Below, piece after piece: positions 57,501 to 64,000 of a DNA stretch of 64,000 nucleotides. Made by a program: the position numbers and the translations under genes. Each line of letters starts with the position of its first letter. Positions within the stretch are counted from its first letter, which is position 1. Source of the stretch: Schizochytrium sp. CCTCC M209059 (Eukaryota > Sar > Bigyra > Thraustochytrida > Thraustochytriidae); contig KN805441.1 in NCBI GenBank assembly GCA_000818945.1, positions 62,001 through 126,000 of the forward strand, given 5' to 3'. The notes beneath the pieces are model-generated. The model ran no database searches. It was not told the origin of the DNA and saw only the letters and a program-made list of their open reading frames with translations.

Positions 57501-58782
57501 GCACAGAGCACCCCACCACTGTCATCATGGCGACGAGAACTGCCGTCTCTCGATGAATGGAGAGGTACAGCGCCCCCTCACTGCCCAAGTTCTCAAGGTC
57601 CTCACCACGACAGTGCCGTAAGCGCACCATGTTATAAAATGCTGCGCGAAGCTGCGACCACGCCAAGGAGAAACCCTTGTGAAGCTTTCCGTATGTTGTG
57701 CTTTCGTCCTGCACAGCATGTGTGTAATAACCAATGGCCGTAGTCGTTGCAACAGGCAAAAAGATCACCAAGCCGAATAAGCAAACCACGCCGATGGAAT
57801 TCCATCCCTGAGGTGGTTCAAACGCGTGCGAGTGCTGCAGATTTGATGTGGTAGCGTCGATAGCCAGCGTCTGCGTGGTCTGCCCGCCGCCGGTGCTATT
57901 TGAGATGACATAGACACCTTCACCGATCGCATTTCCGGCGGTGGGCGCCAAAGTTGCAGCGATGATCTGGGTTGCCTCTTGGACGGCTTGCGCAATCGTT
58001 GGAGCTAGCGCAATCGTTGGAGCGATGGCAAGATCTGCTCCACCGCTTGCGATGGAAGGGGGAAACGTTGGCACAGCATTCGCATCTGGAAAGATCTCGG
58101 CACTCGTTGTTGGCGGGCTGGACTCTTGCGGCGTTTCAGGCTCGCTTGAAATGATCGGAGGATTCGTCGGCACAGATTGCGAAGGCGGTGATGTCGTCAT
58201 TGTTGTTGATGTCGTCGACGTATCTGCTGGGATGGCTGTTGTCGCATCTGTAGGCGACGCAGGGGCGGTCTCCGCGATGGTCGGCGGTGGTGAGGCACCA
58301 TTCGTCTCGGGTGGGGCAGAGTTTCCTCCGAGTGTCGGCGGGGCTGTCGCGACTCCCGTCGCAGGCGGGGCGGACTTGGGCTCTTTGGTTGAACTTCCAA
58401 TCTTTACGCTTGACACGAACTCCTGCACCTTTTGCTTGGGCGCCGGCACCGGCGCCGCAGCCGGTACCGCTGCTGGCTCCGCAGACGTTTCCGGCGCTGC
58501 TGGAGCTGGAGCTGGAGCTGGAGCTGGAGCTTGAGCTGGAGCTTGAGCTGGAGCTTGAGCTGCTGCTGGCTCTGCAGAGATTTCCGGCGATGTTGCTGTT
58601 GCTGCTGCAACCTGCGGGACCTGCGTCTGCGCGTCTTGCCCCGCCGTGCGCTCGCTCGCGGCCACCTGGACGAGCCGTGGCGTGACATTTTCCTCTCCCG
58701 CATCCTCCTCCAGCGTCGCGCCGTCTTTGCCCGGCCGCATGGCGCCTCCCTCCTCCTCCTCCTCCTCCCCCTCAGGCGCCAT
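54574..58782 (-). CDS. CSC1/OSCA/TMEM63-family calcium-permeable mechanosensitive channel
   Basis: A 1402-residue membrane protein of the RSN1_7TM/PHM7 family, osmo- or mechanosensitive cation channels of the plasma membrane or endomembranes. The first ~340 residues are Pro/Ala/Thr-rich (APAQAPAPAP runs) with no signal peptide. Then comes TM0 (WNSIGVVCLFGLVIFLPVA), two more helices, and the cytosolic domain with RSLDMWDASVFIKSKFPEDLG and YPGQVSNVIVIMDN. That domain is expanded by long acidic inserts to about 500 residues. The pore block follows (SLHLDSRVYMMRMILVNVLIFIV; PELFIVIVNNMLMFVVSALGKWE), then FGVAYFFVKICVDEYQLNHVYGRD, typical of the family end. About eleven TM helices can be counted. 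The tail is acidic and Ser-rich. The family is usually 700-900 residues, so both the N-terminal tail and cytosolic inserts are unusually large. The start is the first ATG, at 58782. Confidence 0.85.
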   Translation of the reverse strand: MAPEGEEEEEEGGAMRPGKDGATLEEDAGEENVTPRLVQVAASERTAGQDAQTQVPQVAAATATSPEISAEPAAAQAPAQAPAQAPAPAPAPAPAAPETSAEPAAVPAAAPVPAPKQKVQEFVSSVKIGSSTKEPKSAPPATGVATAPPTLGGNSAPPETNGASPPPTIAETAPASPTDATTAIPADTSTTSTTMTTSPPSQSVPTNPPIISSEPETPQESSPPTTSAEIFPDANAVPTFPPSIASGGADLAIAPTIALAPTIAQAVQEATQIIAATLAPTAGNAIGEGVYVISNSTGGGQTTQTLAIDATTSNLQHSHAFEPPQGWNSIGVVCLFGLVIFLPVATTTAIGYYTHAVQDESTTYGKLHKGFSLAWSQLRAAFYNMVRLRHCRGEDLENLGSEGALYLSIHRETAVLVAMMTVVGCSVLLPLHLSAGDETVTLDFTRSTIQHLRKHSPLLWVHTASLFVFSFLYFRYVSRCRQHVQWSWKHGVIGARSLDMWDASVFIKSKFPEDLGEKETKRLLGILYPGQVSNVIVIMDNTEASRVERRVQQIEQDLRTLRQFAAKTSFRHPQAAAAFNKAVATVRSAKLTKREARALHKGTSPLTGDYARAKQEDDEDLENAKTNRNVRSAEWLHFEIGDLERGRRRRRVGRPAEDSETKVEDDVEAPPSSVDAEILVTESEPEASLPPQATANLHQDPEVDLSSLGSSVTDGDRIEDEDDEEDEEDEDEDASARASLLESTPSSRGWDLVSVMEQELRDLRRLEATLQARHSGKCIITFASADLAAAFADPIERRKSIRLAIESKVKFEQGAAKVALERAAHQRSDDIDNDNGNGNDNGNDKGELAEPEDTRSFPPMPIRRLSSIKLLAQVESLHAEIERAHMYDWEAVPSPDPHDLIWESLHLDSRVYMMRMILVNVLIFIVLVALSMPASVLGLLSHMGKSTGSEDDPDVESWWLAKMDSLNEHHPGLAAFIFVFVPELFIVIVNNMLMFVVSALGKWEPHYTYSQQEKSSLRKTFWFLLLNTLFIPALAFKSLESFVGSLVSKDASPFALLGQVFVVTSGAFTLTYIITQTLVGAAFQLIDLSSIMSHCMLNGRLRCPWQSHESERPHLDRVSTFEFGSEYATFLSVLVLVVVFSTSVPIILPFGVAYFFVKICVDEYQLNHVYGRDKSHSVPRCRIGRAAVRYLPIPLLLYQIGTIGYFASYVCVSNEILPMAAGQHPRGCTVVSDADGSMAVPGTQVIRGTPVQLLLLFALFIYTASDALYVFMVDKYNDEGMIVGAGFADQPFVTEKQLRRRAKFLFDPELARTSDDSQPGQTDLSYLAYAHSLCRSFRPSTFLRKYSSSFSLPRGESSQHGSASETQMQDEDSQMQSEEKDNGDETFDDDGVDHASSLLEHA

Positions 58783-59648
58783 CAACGGCCGCGCGCGCAG
58801 ACCCGACCCGCGCAAAGATTGCGGCTTTGCTTCGCCTTGCTTTGCTTTGCTTTGCTTTGCTTTGCTTTGCCCGCGCCCAACGCGACCGTCTCGGAGCGGG
58901 TCTCGGGCTCTTTCTTTCTTCCTTTCTTGTCGCTCTTCTCTTCTTCTCCCTCCTCCTTTTCTTCGCACAGCCGGCACCCCGGATTTCCGGGTTCCCCCCC
59001 TGCGCTTTTTCCGCGGCGCCTGTCTCGGCCGGCTCCTGCGGCGGCAAGGCCGCGCGCAAGTGCGCTATGGCGGCGCGCGAATGCGCTATGGCGCCGATCC
59101 GCACTTGCGCCGCGCGCGATTCCCGACTTGCGCCGTCGCGCCCAGCTCGCGGTCAGTCAACCGTGCAGGCGCAGGCAGCCAGTCGCCTGCGCCGCCTCGA
59201 CTCGTCGCGCCCGGCCCGCGGCTCCTGCCGCTGCGGATGCCGCCGTCGCGGATGCCGCGTCTCCGTGCCTTGCCGTCCGTGCCTCGCCGTCCGTGCCTCG
59301 CCGTGCCTGAAGTGATGTGCTGTGACGGGATGCTATCATGGGGCACCGTCGAGGACCTTGCATGACGCACCTGCGCGGTTCCAACGTGCAGCAAAACCTG
59401 GACAAGCGCAGCGCGACGAACCAGACTCGCGCCACCTGGATCGCGGCGGCCATCGCCAGCCCGCGGCGAGCTCGGAGCGGCAGCAGCAGCGGAAGGAGGA
59501 GGGAAGTACTCTCGCTGCTGGTCGCTGGATTGCGCAGCGTCTGCCAGCGCGGCCCAGTCCAGGTTCGGTCGCTGCCACCTCAACGCGACGCCGAGGGAGC
59601 TCCTTGGCGACGCGCGAGCCCAAGAGACAAACGCCGACGGGGAGCGAG
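58783..59648. promoter_or_regulatory. Divergent promoter region, CSC1-like / alpha-beta hydrolase
   Basis: 866 bp with a TTTGC repeat (58841-58870) and a tandem run of CGTCCGTGCCTCGC-type units at about 59270-59308. The frames on both strands are Arg/Ala-rich low complexity. No TATA box seen. Confidence 0.4.
58841..58870. repeat. Pentanucleotide microsatellite (TTTGC)6
   Basis: Six perfect units (also readable as TTGCT), 59 bp upstream of the CSC1-like ATG. Confidence 0.9.
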
Positions 59649-61217
59649 ATGGCGCCCAAGGCGGCCCAGCGGCCCAGCGGCAAGGGCTCCGCAGCTGGTG
59701 CTGCTGGTGCTGGTGCTAGTGCTGCTGGTGCTGGTGCTGGTGCTGCTCAGGTGATGCACGTCAAAGACGGGTCCGAGGCCGGGGAACTCCAGGGAGACGA
59801 GGTCATGCGCGCCTTGCAAGGACACGCGCTGCTTGCCAAGACTGTCATGGCTCTGTGCAAGAGCGTCGCTCCCGTGAGCGCCGCGGCGCTCTTCTTCAAG
59901 CTAGTCTCATACCTTTCTGGCCACCACAAACACTTTCTTGTGCACCCGGTATCGCGAATGACCACCCTCATGAACTTGTACATGGTCGCCGAGACTGCCT
60001 TTGGCGTATACTGCGCACACGCTCGGGCGCAAGGACAAGCGCCGGCGCAGAGCTCGACGCTCACGAAAGAGGAGCGTATCGCGCTCTTTGAGAAGTGCCT
60101 TGCCACTGTCGACGACCACGAGGCCTTTGCCACCTCGTGGCTTCGTGACGCCGACGCCTCGAAAGTCAGACGAGGCAACATTGAAAATTGGCTCGCCTGG
60201 AGTTTTTTCAACATGCGCTACCAGCATCTATCCCAGGACGAACGGGACGAAGTGGAGGAATACTGCAAAATTTACGAGCGCGTCACGGGCTCGCAGCTCA
60301 AAGGCGGCCACAATGGCTTGATTCGGGCCTACAGATTCTCCATCGAACCTGTCCAGTCCGCGCACCGCCCGCTCGCGTACTATTTGATTGTTCATGGTCT
60401 TTTGCAGCGCGTGCTCGCCCCAATTGGATACGCTGCGCTCGGATTTAGTGGTCTAAGGTCTCAGGGCTCCTTCAAGTACTACATTCGCCGCGCAAGAATT
60501 GCATCGACGGAACCGCCCATCGTCCTTTTGCACGGCATTGGCATCGGGCCACTTCCGTACTTGCGCTTCGTAAAAGGTGTTCTTGCGCAAGTGGGCGACT
60601 CGCGGGATGTGGTGGTGCTCGAGCTGGGCGCCATCTCGCAACAAGTGGCGCCGGCCCCGCTTCTCCCCGAGCGTTTTGTCGAAGACTTGCGAGCCATGTG
60701 CACTCGCGAGGCCCTCGCGCCAGCGCGCTTTGTGGGCCATAGCTATGGGACAATGGTCATGGCATGGATTGTCAAGAGTGCCCCCGAACTCGCCGAGAGC
60801 TACGCGTTCTTGGATCCTGGATGTTTCTTGCTCCATTACACCAAAGCACTCAAGGCGATCATTTACAAGCATGCCGTCTCGGACGGCGAGAAGATTTTTG
60901 AATACTTTTTGCGCTCTGAGCTCTTTTTCAGCAACCACATGCGTCGTCATTTCTTTTGGTTCAAAAACGTGCTGTTTTTTGAAGAGATTCCTCAGCACCA
61001 AAAGGCGCTCATCATTCTAAGTGACCGGGACGACATCATGCCCGTGAAAGAGGTCGTGCGAGCATTCGACGAGCATCCGCGCCGCGGCGAGGCGCTGCAA
61101 CATATTCGTATCCTGCGCCTGCCTAACCTCACGCATGGGTCTTTTCTTTTTGCCGAGGAATGCCAGCAGGTCATCGACTCTGTTGTCTCCTTTGATCGTG
61201 TGCCTTCGCACATGTGA
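59649..61217 (+). CDS. Alpha/beta-hydrolase family protein
   Basis: A 522-residue protein. The first 40 residues include a run of short Gly/Ala repeats. Residues about 50-290 are helical with hydrophobic stretches (MALCKSVAPVSAAALFFKLVSYL; RPLAYYLIVHGLLQRVLAPIGY) that suggest membrane association. The hydrolase core follows: the oxyanion-loop motif IVLLHGIGIGPLPY, the nucleophile elbow GHSYG (S365), Asp in LIILSDRDDIMPV, and the catalytic His in LTHGSF (H496). The triad is complete. The layout of a long N-terminal region and a C-terminal hydrolase core resembles fungal and algal uncharacterised AB-hydrolases rather than a defined lipase. The substrate is unknown. The ATG at 59649 is the first in frame; the in-frame GTG at 59322 would add a low-complexity leader. 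Confidence 0.8.
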   Translation: MAPKAAQRPSGKGSAAGAAGAGASAAGAGAGAAQVMHVKDGSEAGELQGDEVMRALQGHALLAKTVMALCKSVAPVSAAALFFKLVSYLSGHHKHFLVHPVSRMTTLMNLYMVAETAFGVYCAHARAQGQAPAQSSTLTKEERIALFEKCLATVDDHEAFATSWLRDADASKVRRGNIENWLAWSFFNMRYQHLSQDERDEVEEYCKIYERVTGSQLKGGHNGLIRAYRFSIEPVQSAHRPLAYYLIVHGLLQRVLAPIGYAALGFSGLRSQGSFKYYIRRARIASTEPPIVLLHGIGIGPLPYLRFVKGVLAQVGDSRDVVVLELGAISQQVAPAPLLPERFVEDLRAMCTREALAPARFVGHSYGTMVMAWIVKSAPELAESYAFLDPGCFLLHYTKALKAIIYKHAVSDGEKIFEYFLRSELFFSNHMRRHFFWFKNVLFFEEIPQHQKALIILSDRDDIMPVKEVVRAFDEHPRRGEALQHIRILRLPNLTHGSFLFAEECQQVIDSVVSFDRVPSHM

Positions 61218-61726
61218 TTGATGCTCGCGTGCAAAGCAAGAAAAAGAAAATCACAGAAACCCCAAAAGTGGTTTGGATAGGAAGCGGTTTAGCTCATTCC
61301 TCCAACATTCAGTGTATATGATAACGCTATCGATTTTGAAAGCAGTCCGTTTCCAGCATGTGCGGAGCTGTAGTTGCATTGGCTTCATTTCGCTCATAAA
61401 CTTGCTGCTCGCCTCAAGAGCGCGGGTACTCTGCTGGCCCTCGTTTTATATTCTTTTCCCAACAAGGAAAAAAAAAAGTAAACGTTGGGATACATTCTAT
61501 TGCACAACAATTTCCTCCAGATAACGCCGTGCAGATTTTGTTGCTTGATAGATTGCGATTTGCGAGTACGAGTCACGGCCAGATGCTCGATACAAGTAAG
61601 ATCTGTGCACATTTCATCGGCTTACGTCTGAGGCGATGCAAAATTATCTGTCCCTACTTTTTTTTTTTTTTTTGGAATGCTCGCAAAAGCCTTCATGGGC
61701 TTGCCCTCTCTTGGCCATTTCCATCT
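61218..61726. other. Convergent 3' region, hydrolase / CRT-like transporter
   Basis: A 509-bp AT-rich spacer with an A9 run (about 61470) and a T16-17 run (about 61658-61674). No gene seen. Confidence 0.5.
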
Positions 61727-63487
61727 TCACGTTTGTCGTGGCGGACCGCCTGAGCGCATAATCTCGGATTTCAGATCGCTTTCCGCACGTTGTATCACAG
61801 CCTTCCCAAAGTAAAAACAACCTCCCACGGTGCAAGTGAGACCAATGAATTGCCACACCGTGTAGGAGTCGCGAGGCAGGCCAAGACGACTATAGAGTGG
61901 TGACGCGGAAGCGACACTGACAACAGGAATGATGACACCGTTGGCCACGAAAAAGAGAACAGCAGAACCTTCGTCAATCACGATCAGCATGAGCAAATTG
62001 AAGGCACAGACGGTGATTATGTAGGTCCAAGTCGAAATAGCCGCACTCGAACAGTCCTCTTTGCCATAAGCTGGGTGGCCCGTCACCGGGTCATACGTGT
62101 TGAGTCCAAGAAAACCGCATCGAAAACCATCGAAAAAGTTGGCCATGATCTCACCGCGCTCAATCTGGTTGAGGTCATCCATGTCTCGATTCTGAATCCA
62201 GACACCCAGAGGGACGAGAAAGAGACCAATGACGAATTGAAAAATTGCTACCCAGGCATTGAGCTGGTGCGCATCGCAGCGGAAGCGTGACTGGGTCAAG
62301 ACCCACTCTTTGAGGCAGCCACCCAGGGCCAGCGGGAAGCACGATATTGCAAAGACGACAGTCCACATGGCATCAGATTGTCCCGGGCCGCCCTTGATGA
62401 CGTTCACCAGACAGAGAACAACGCCAAGCAGTACCATGATGGCGCCAATCACGTGACGCCGCGAAAAGCTGCGCCCAAGCATAAAGGCCGAGAGACCCAT
62501 GGACATTGGAATGGAGAGCTGCTGCAGAATTAGACGCAAGGCACCACCAAGGCCATGGCTCGCGAGAAGATTAATGTACAGAGCGACGGTATCGCACAGA
62601 GCCATGACGCCGACAAGCCAGAAAAATTGGTGGCGCGCAAAGACCGCCCTCGCGCGTTCGATCATGCTGCGCCGCAGCCCTTCGGGGTTAGTGTGACGTC
62701 CATGTAAATAAGACTCGGCACGTTCGTCGAAATCGTCGAAGAAATTACGACTGCCGTAGTTTCGCCCATGACCTCCACCTGGGCCAAAGCGGCCGTCGAC
62801 ATCATCGTCATAGACTCCTTCGCTACCGCCAAAGTTGTAGTCGTCTTCGTCCGAAAGGTATGACGTGCTCGTGGCGCGGGATTCACGCCCGGAACCAGGA
62901 GTGAGCCAACGGCGCGTCTTGGCGCGACGGCGTCGAGCTTCTTCGAGACCATACAGTGTGGAGAAGAAAATGATGCACGTCAGCACGACGGCTTGGTCGA
63001 GGAAGCACCTGTACGGGGCCATGAGCACCTTGCCATTGACGGTGTAGCTGATCGTTTCTGCGCTGCCGCAAAGAATGAGGAGCGCGAGAATGGCGAGAAG
63101 CTTGGCCTGTTTACGCCATCCCCATTGGGCCATGGTGGCAGCTTCTTGCTCATCGACATCGTTCTCCGCGAGAAGGGGTCTGCTCATGTTGTCTGCAAGT
63201 CTGGACCCGCGTGGACTGTTCCCGAGGCTTGCGTTGCTCGCATGACTCGCGAGCGAGAGGCTGTTCTGGCTCGTAACGGCGCGGAAAAGGTCGTCGGCGC
63301 TGGTGCCCTGGACAGTATCCTCAAAGCTTCCGGAGCCCCAGCTCCCGCTGCGAAGACCCGAGTTCGAGCGGAGACCTCCGAGTCGCATCGAAACCGGCGG
63401 TCTCTCTCCCAAGCGTGGGGAGAGCTCGTCTTCCTCGTCGATGTCGGCGTCGCCTCCGCGGGCCCGCGCCGTCTGCGCCAGCGCCAT
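61727..63487 (-). CDS. CRT-like drug/metabolite-superfamily transporter
   Basis: A 586-residue membrane protein resembling CRT-like (chloroquine-resistance-transporter-like, including plant CLT) carriers of the DMT superfamily. These move glutathione, amino acids or drugs across vacuole or plastid membranes. The N-terminal 130 residues are Ser/Arg/Gly-rich cytosolic sequence. Helix 1 (AKLLAILALLILCGSAETISYTVNGKVL) is followed by TM2, then an inserted 110-residue polar loop (DEDDYNFGGSEGVYDDDVDGRF). The diagnostic LILQQLSIPMSMGLSAFMLGRSFSRRHVIGAIMVLLGV follows and continues through about ten helices. CGFLGLNTYDPVTGHPAYGKEDCSSA between late helices gives the paired-Cys lumenal loop seen in the family. 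The start is the first ATG, at 63487; upstream the frame is low-complexity to a TTG. Confidence 0.8.
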   Translation of the reverse strand: MALAQTARARGGDADIDEEDELSPRLGERPPVSMRLGGLRSNSGLRSGSWGSGSFEDTVQGTSADDLFRAVTSQNSLSLASHASNASLGNSPRGSRLADNMSRPLLAENDVDEQEAATMAQWGWRKQAKLLAILALLILCGSAETISYTVNGKVLMAPYRCFLDQAVVLTCIIFFSTLYGLEEARRRRAKTRRWLTPGSGRESRATSTSYLSDEDDYNFGGSEGVYDDDVDGRFGPGGGHGRNYGSRNFFDDFDERAESYLHGRHTNPEGLRRSMIERARAVFARHQFFWLVGVMALCDTVALYINLLASHGLGGALRLILQQLSIPMSMGLSAFMLGRSFSRRHVIGAIMVLLGVVLCLVNVIKGGPGQSDAMWTVVFAISCFPLALGGCLKEWVLTQSRFRCDAHQLNAWVAIFQFVIGLFLVPLGVWIQNRDMDDLNQIERGEIMANFFDGFRCGFLGLNTYDPVTGHPAYGKEDCSSAAISTWTYIITVCAFNLLMLIVIDEGSAVLFFVANGVIIPVVSVASASPLYSRLGLPRDSYTVWQFIGLTCTVGGCFYFGKAVIQRAESDLKSEIMRSGGPPRQT

Positions 63488-63852
63488 CCCCGCCAGAGCC
63501 AGCCAGCCAGGCAGCCTTTCTTCACGCACGCGAAACGACTCGACTCGACGCGATTCGACTCGACTCGACTCGACTTGACGTGGCCGCCGTCCTCGCGCTC
63601 CACGGCAGCAGGCACGCCGGGCTGGGCGCGGCCAGCAGAGCCCGCCCGCGAGCCAGCGCGCGCGGACTTCGGAATCTGCCCACGGGGTCCACGGAGAGAA
63701 AGTCGACGAGACGCGTACGTAGCGTAGTACGGTCAAACACGCCAGGCATCTTTCTGCTTCTAGGCAGCGATGGCGGGGGAGGGTCAGCAGTGACCTGCTG
63801 GAGTCGATCCAGTCGAAACTCGGTTCACCGACGTTGGCGGCAAGGTGAAGCG
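63488..63852. promoter_or_regulatory. Upstream region of the CRT-like gene
   Basis: 365 bp with a CGACT pentanucleotide repeat (63536-63575) just before the CRT-like start. It is divergent from the possible gene at the right edge. Confidence 0.4.
63536..63575. repeat. Pentanucleotide repeat (CGACT)n, imperfect
   Basis: Eight 5-bp units, two of them variant (CGACG, CGATT), 49 bp upstream of the CRT-like ATG. Confidence 0.85.
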
Positions 63853-64000
63853 ATGAGCCACAGCGACGGGAGGACAGATCAGAACAGACAACTCATTGCA
63901 GCGTCGAAACAGCACGTCTTGCGCCGCTCGCGAGGCTTTTACTGCAACGACAAAGACAACAGCAAGATCAATCAGGAGGTCAATTTGTGTTTCACGATTT
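63853..64000 (+). CDS. Possible start of a gene running off the right edge
   Basis: The frame is open for 49 codons from an ATG at 63853 to the edge, beginning MSHSDGRTDQNRQLIAASK. It is polar with no recognisable motif. The divergent position relative to the CRT-like gene fits the pattern of the window, but the frame is too short to support strongly. Confidence 0.22.
   Translation, partial: MSHSDGRTDQNRQLIAASKQHVLRRSRGFYCNDKDNSKINQEVNLCFTI

Overview
This is nuclear DNA of a eukaryotic microbe with compact genes and few introns. All genes read with the standard code as long single exons, apart from one clear 97-nt GT-AG intron (30253-30349). The gene set is eukaryotic: a gp210-type nucleoporin, a class I HDAC relative, a COMM-domain protein, a TTL-family protein, an SND3/PHO88 relative and an OSCA/TMEM63 channel. 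It sits beside several bacterial-type enzymes and carriers: a LarA-like protein, a YeeE/YedE carrier and a secreted peptidase-S74 protein. The best guess is a stramenopile, probably a labyrinthulomycete (thraustochytrid). This is inferred from gene style and content, not from a marker gene.

Layout. 1-11.7 kb: partial P-loop NTPase (-), aldose 1-epimerase (+), NUP210-like nucleoporin (+), a TIR-like remnant, sulfotransferase (+). 12-20 kb: large secreted S74 stalk protein (-), prolidase (+), tail-anchored coiled-coil protein (+). 20-31 kb: signal-peptide TTL-like protein (-), kinase with a 44-residue ARM array (+), membrane-anchored S1 protease (-), SND3-ankyrin fusion (-). 31-44 kb: possible winged-helix protein (-), HDAC-fold pseudoenzyme (+), small two-TM protein (-), SET methyltransferase (-), double Kelch-BTB protein (+). 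45-51 kb: YeeE/YedE carrier (+), LarA-like protein (+), octanoyltransferase LipB (-), COMM-only protein (+). 52-64 kb: two-TM protein with RRAS and RVRF motifs (+), CSC1/OSCA channel (-), alpha/beta hydrolase (+), CRT-like transporter (-), and the possible start of another gene at the right edge.

Genes largely alternate between divergent pairs sharing an upstream region of about 0.4-1.8 kb and convergent pairs separated by about 0.2-0.5 kb. There is no operon and no obvious pathway cluster. The closest to a theme is 45.7-50.5 kb, where a putative thiosulfate carrier, a LarA-like protein (the family uses a sulfur-containing nickel-pincer cofactor) and the lipoyl-pathway enzyme LipB lie in a row.

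Most notable: an HDAC-fold protein that has lost all zinc ligands and the catalytic Tyr; a kinase with an N-terminal helical domain reminiscent of MLKL/HeLo/MCAfunc domains and a very regular ARM array; a secreted phage-tail-fibre-like protein with an intact S74 Ser-Lys dyad; an SND3-ankyrin fusion; and pentanucleotide microsatellites, three of which follow the pattern TTGCN. Several upstream in-frame extensions start at GTG or TTG; I placed starts at the first supported ATG. No tRNA, rRNA, snRNA, CRISPR or transposon could be recognised by eye.
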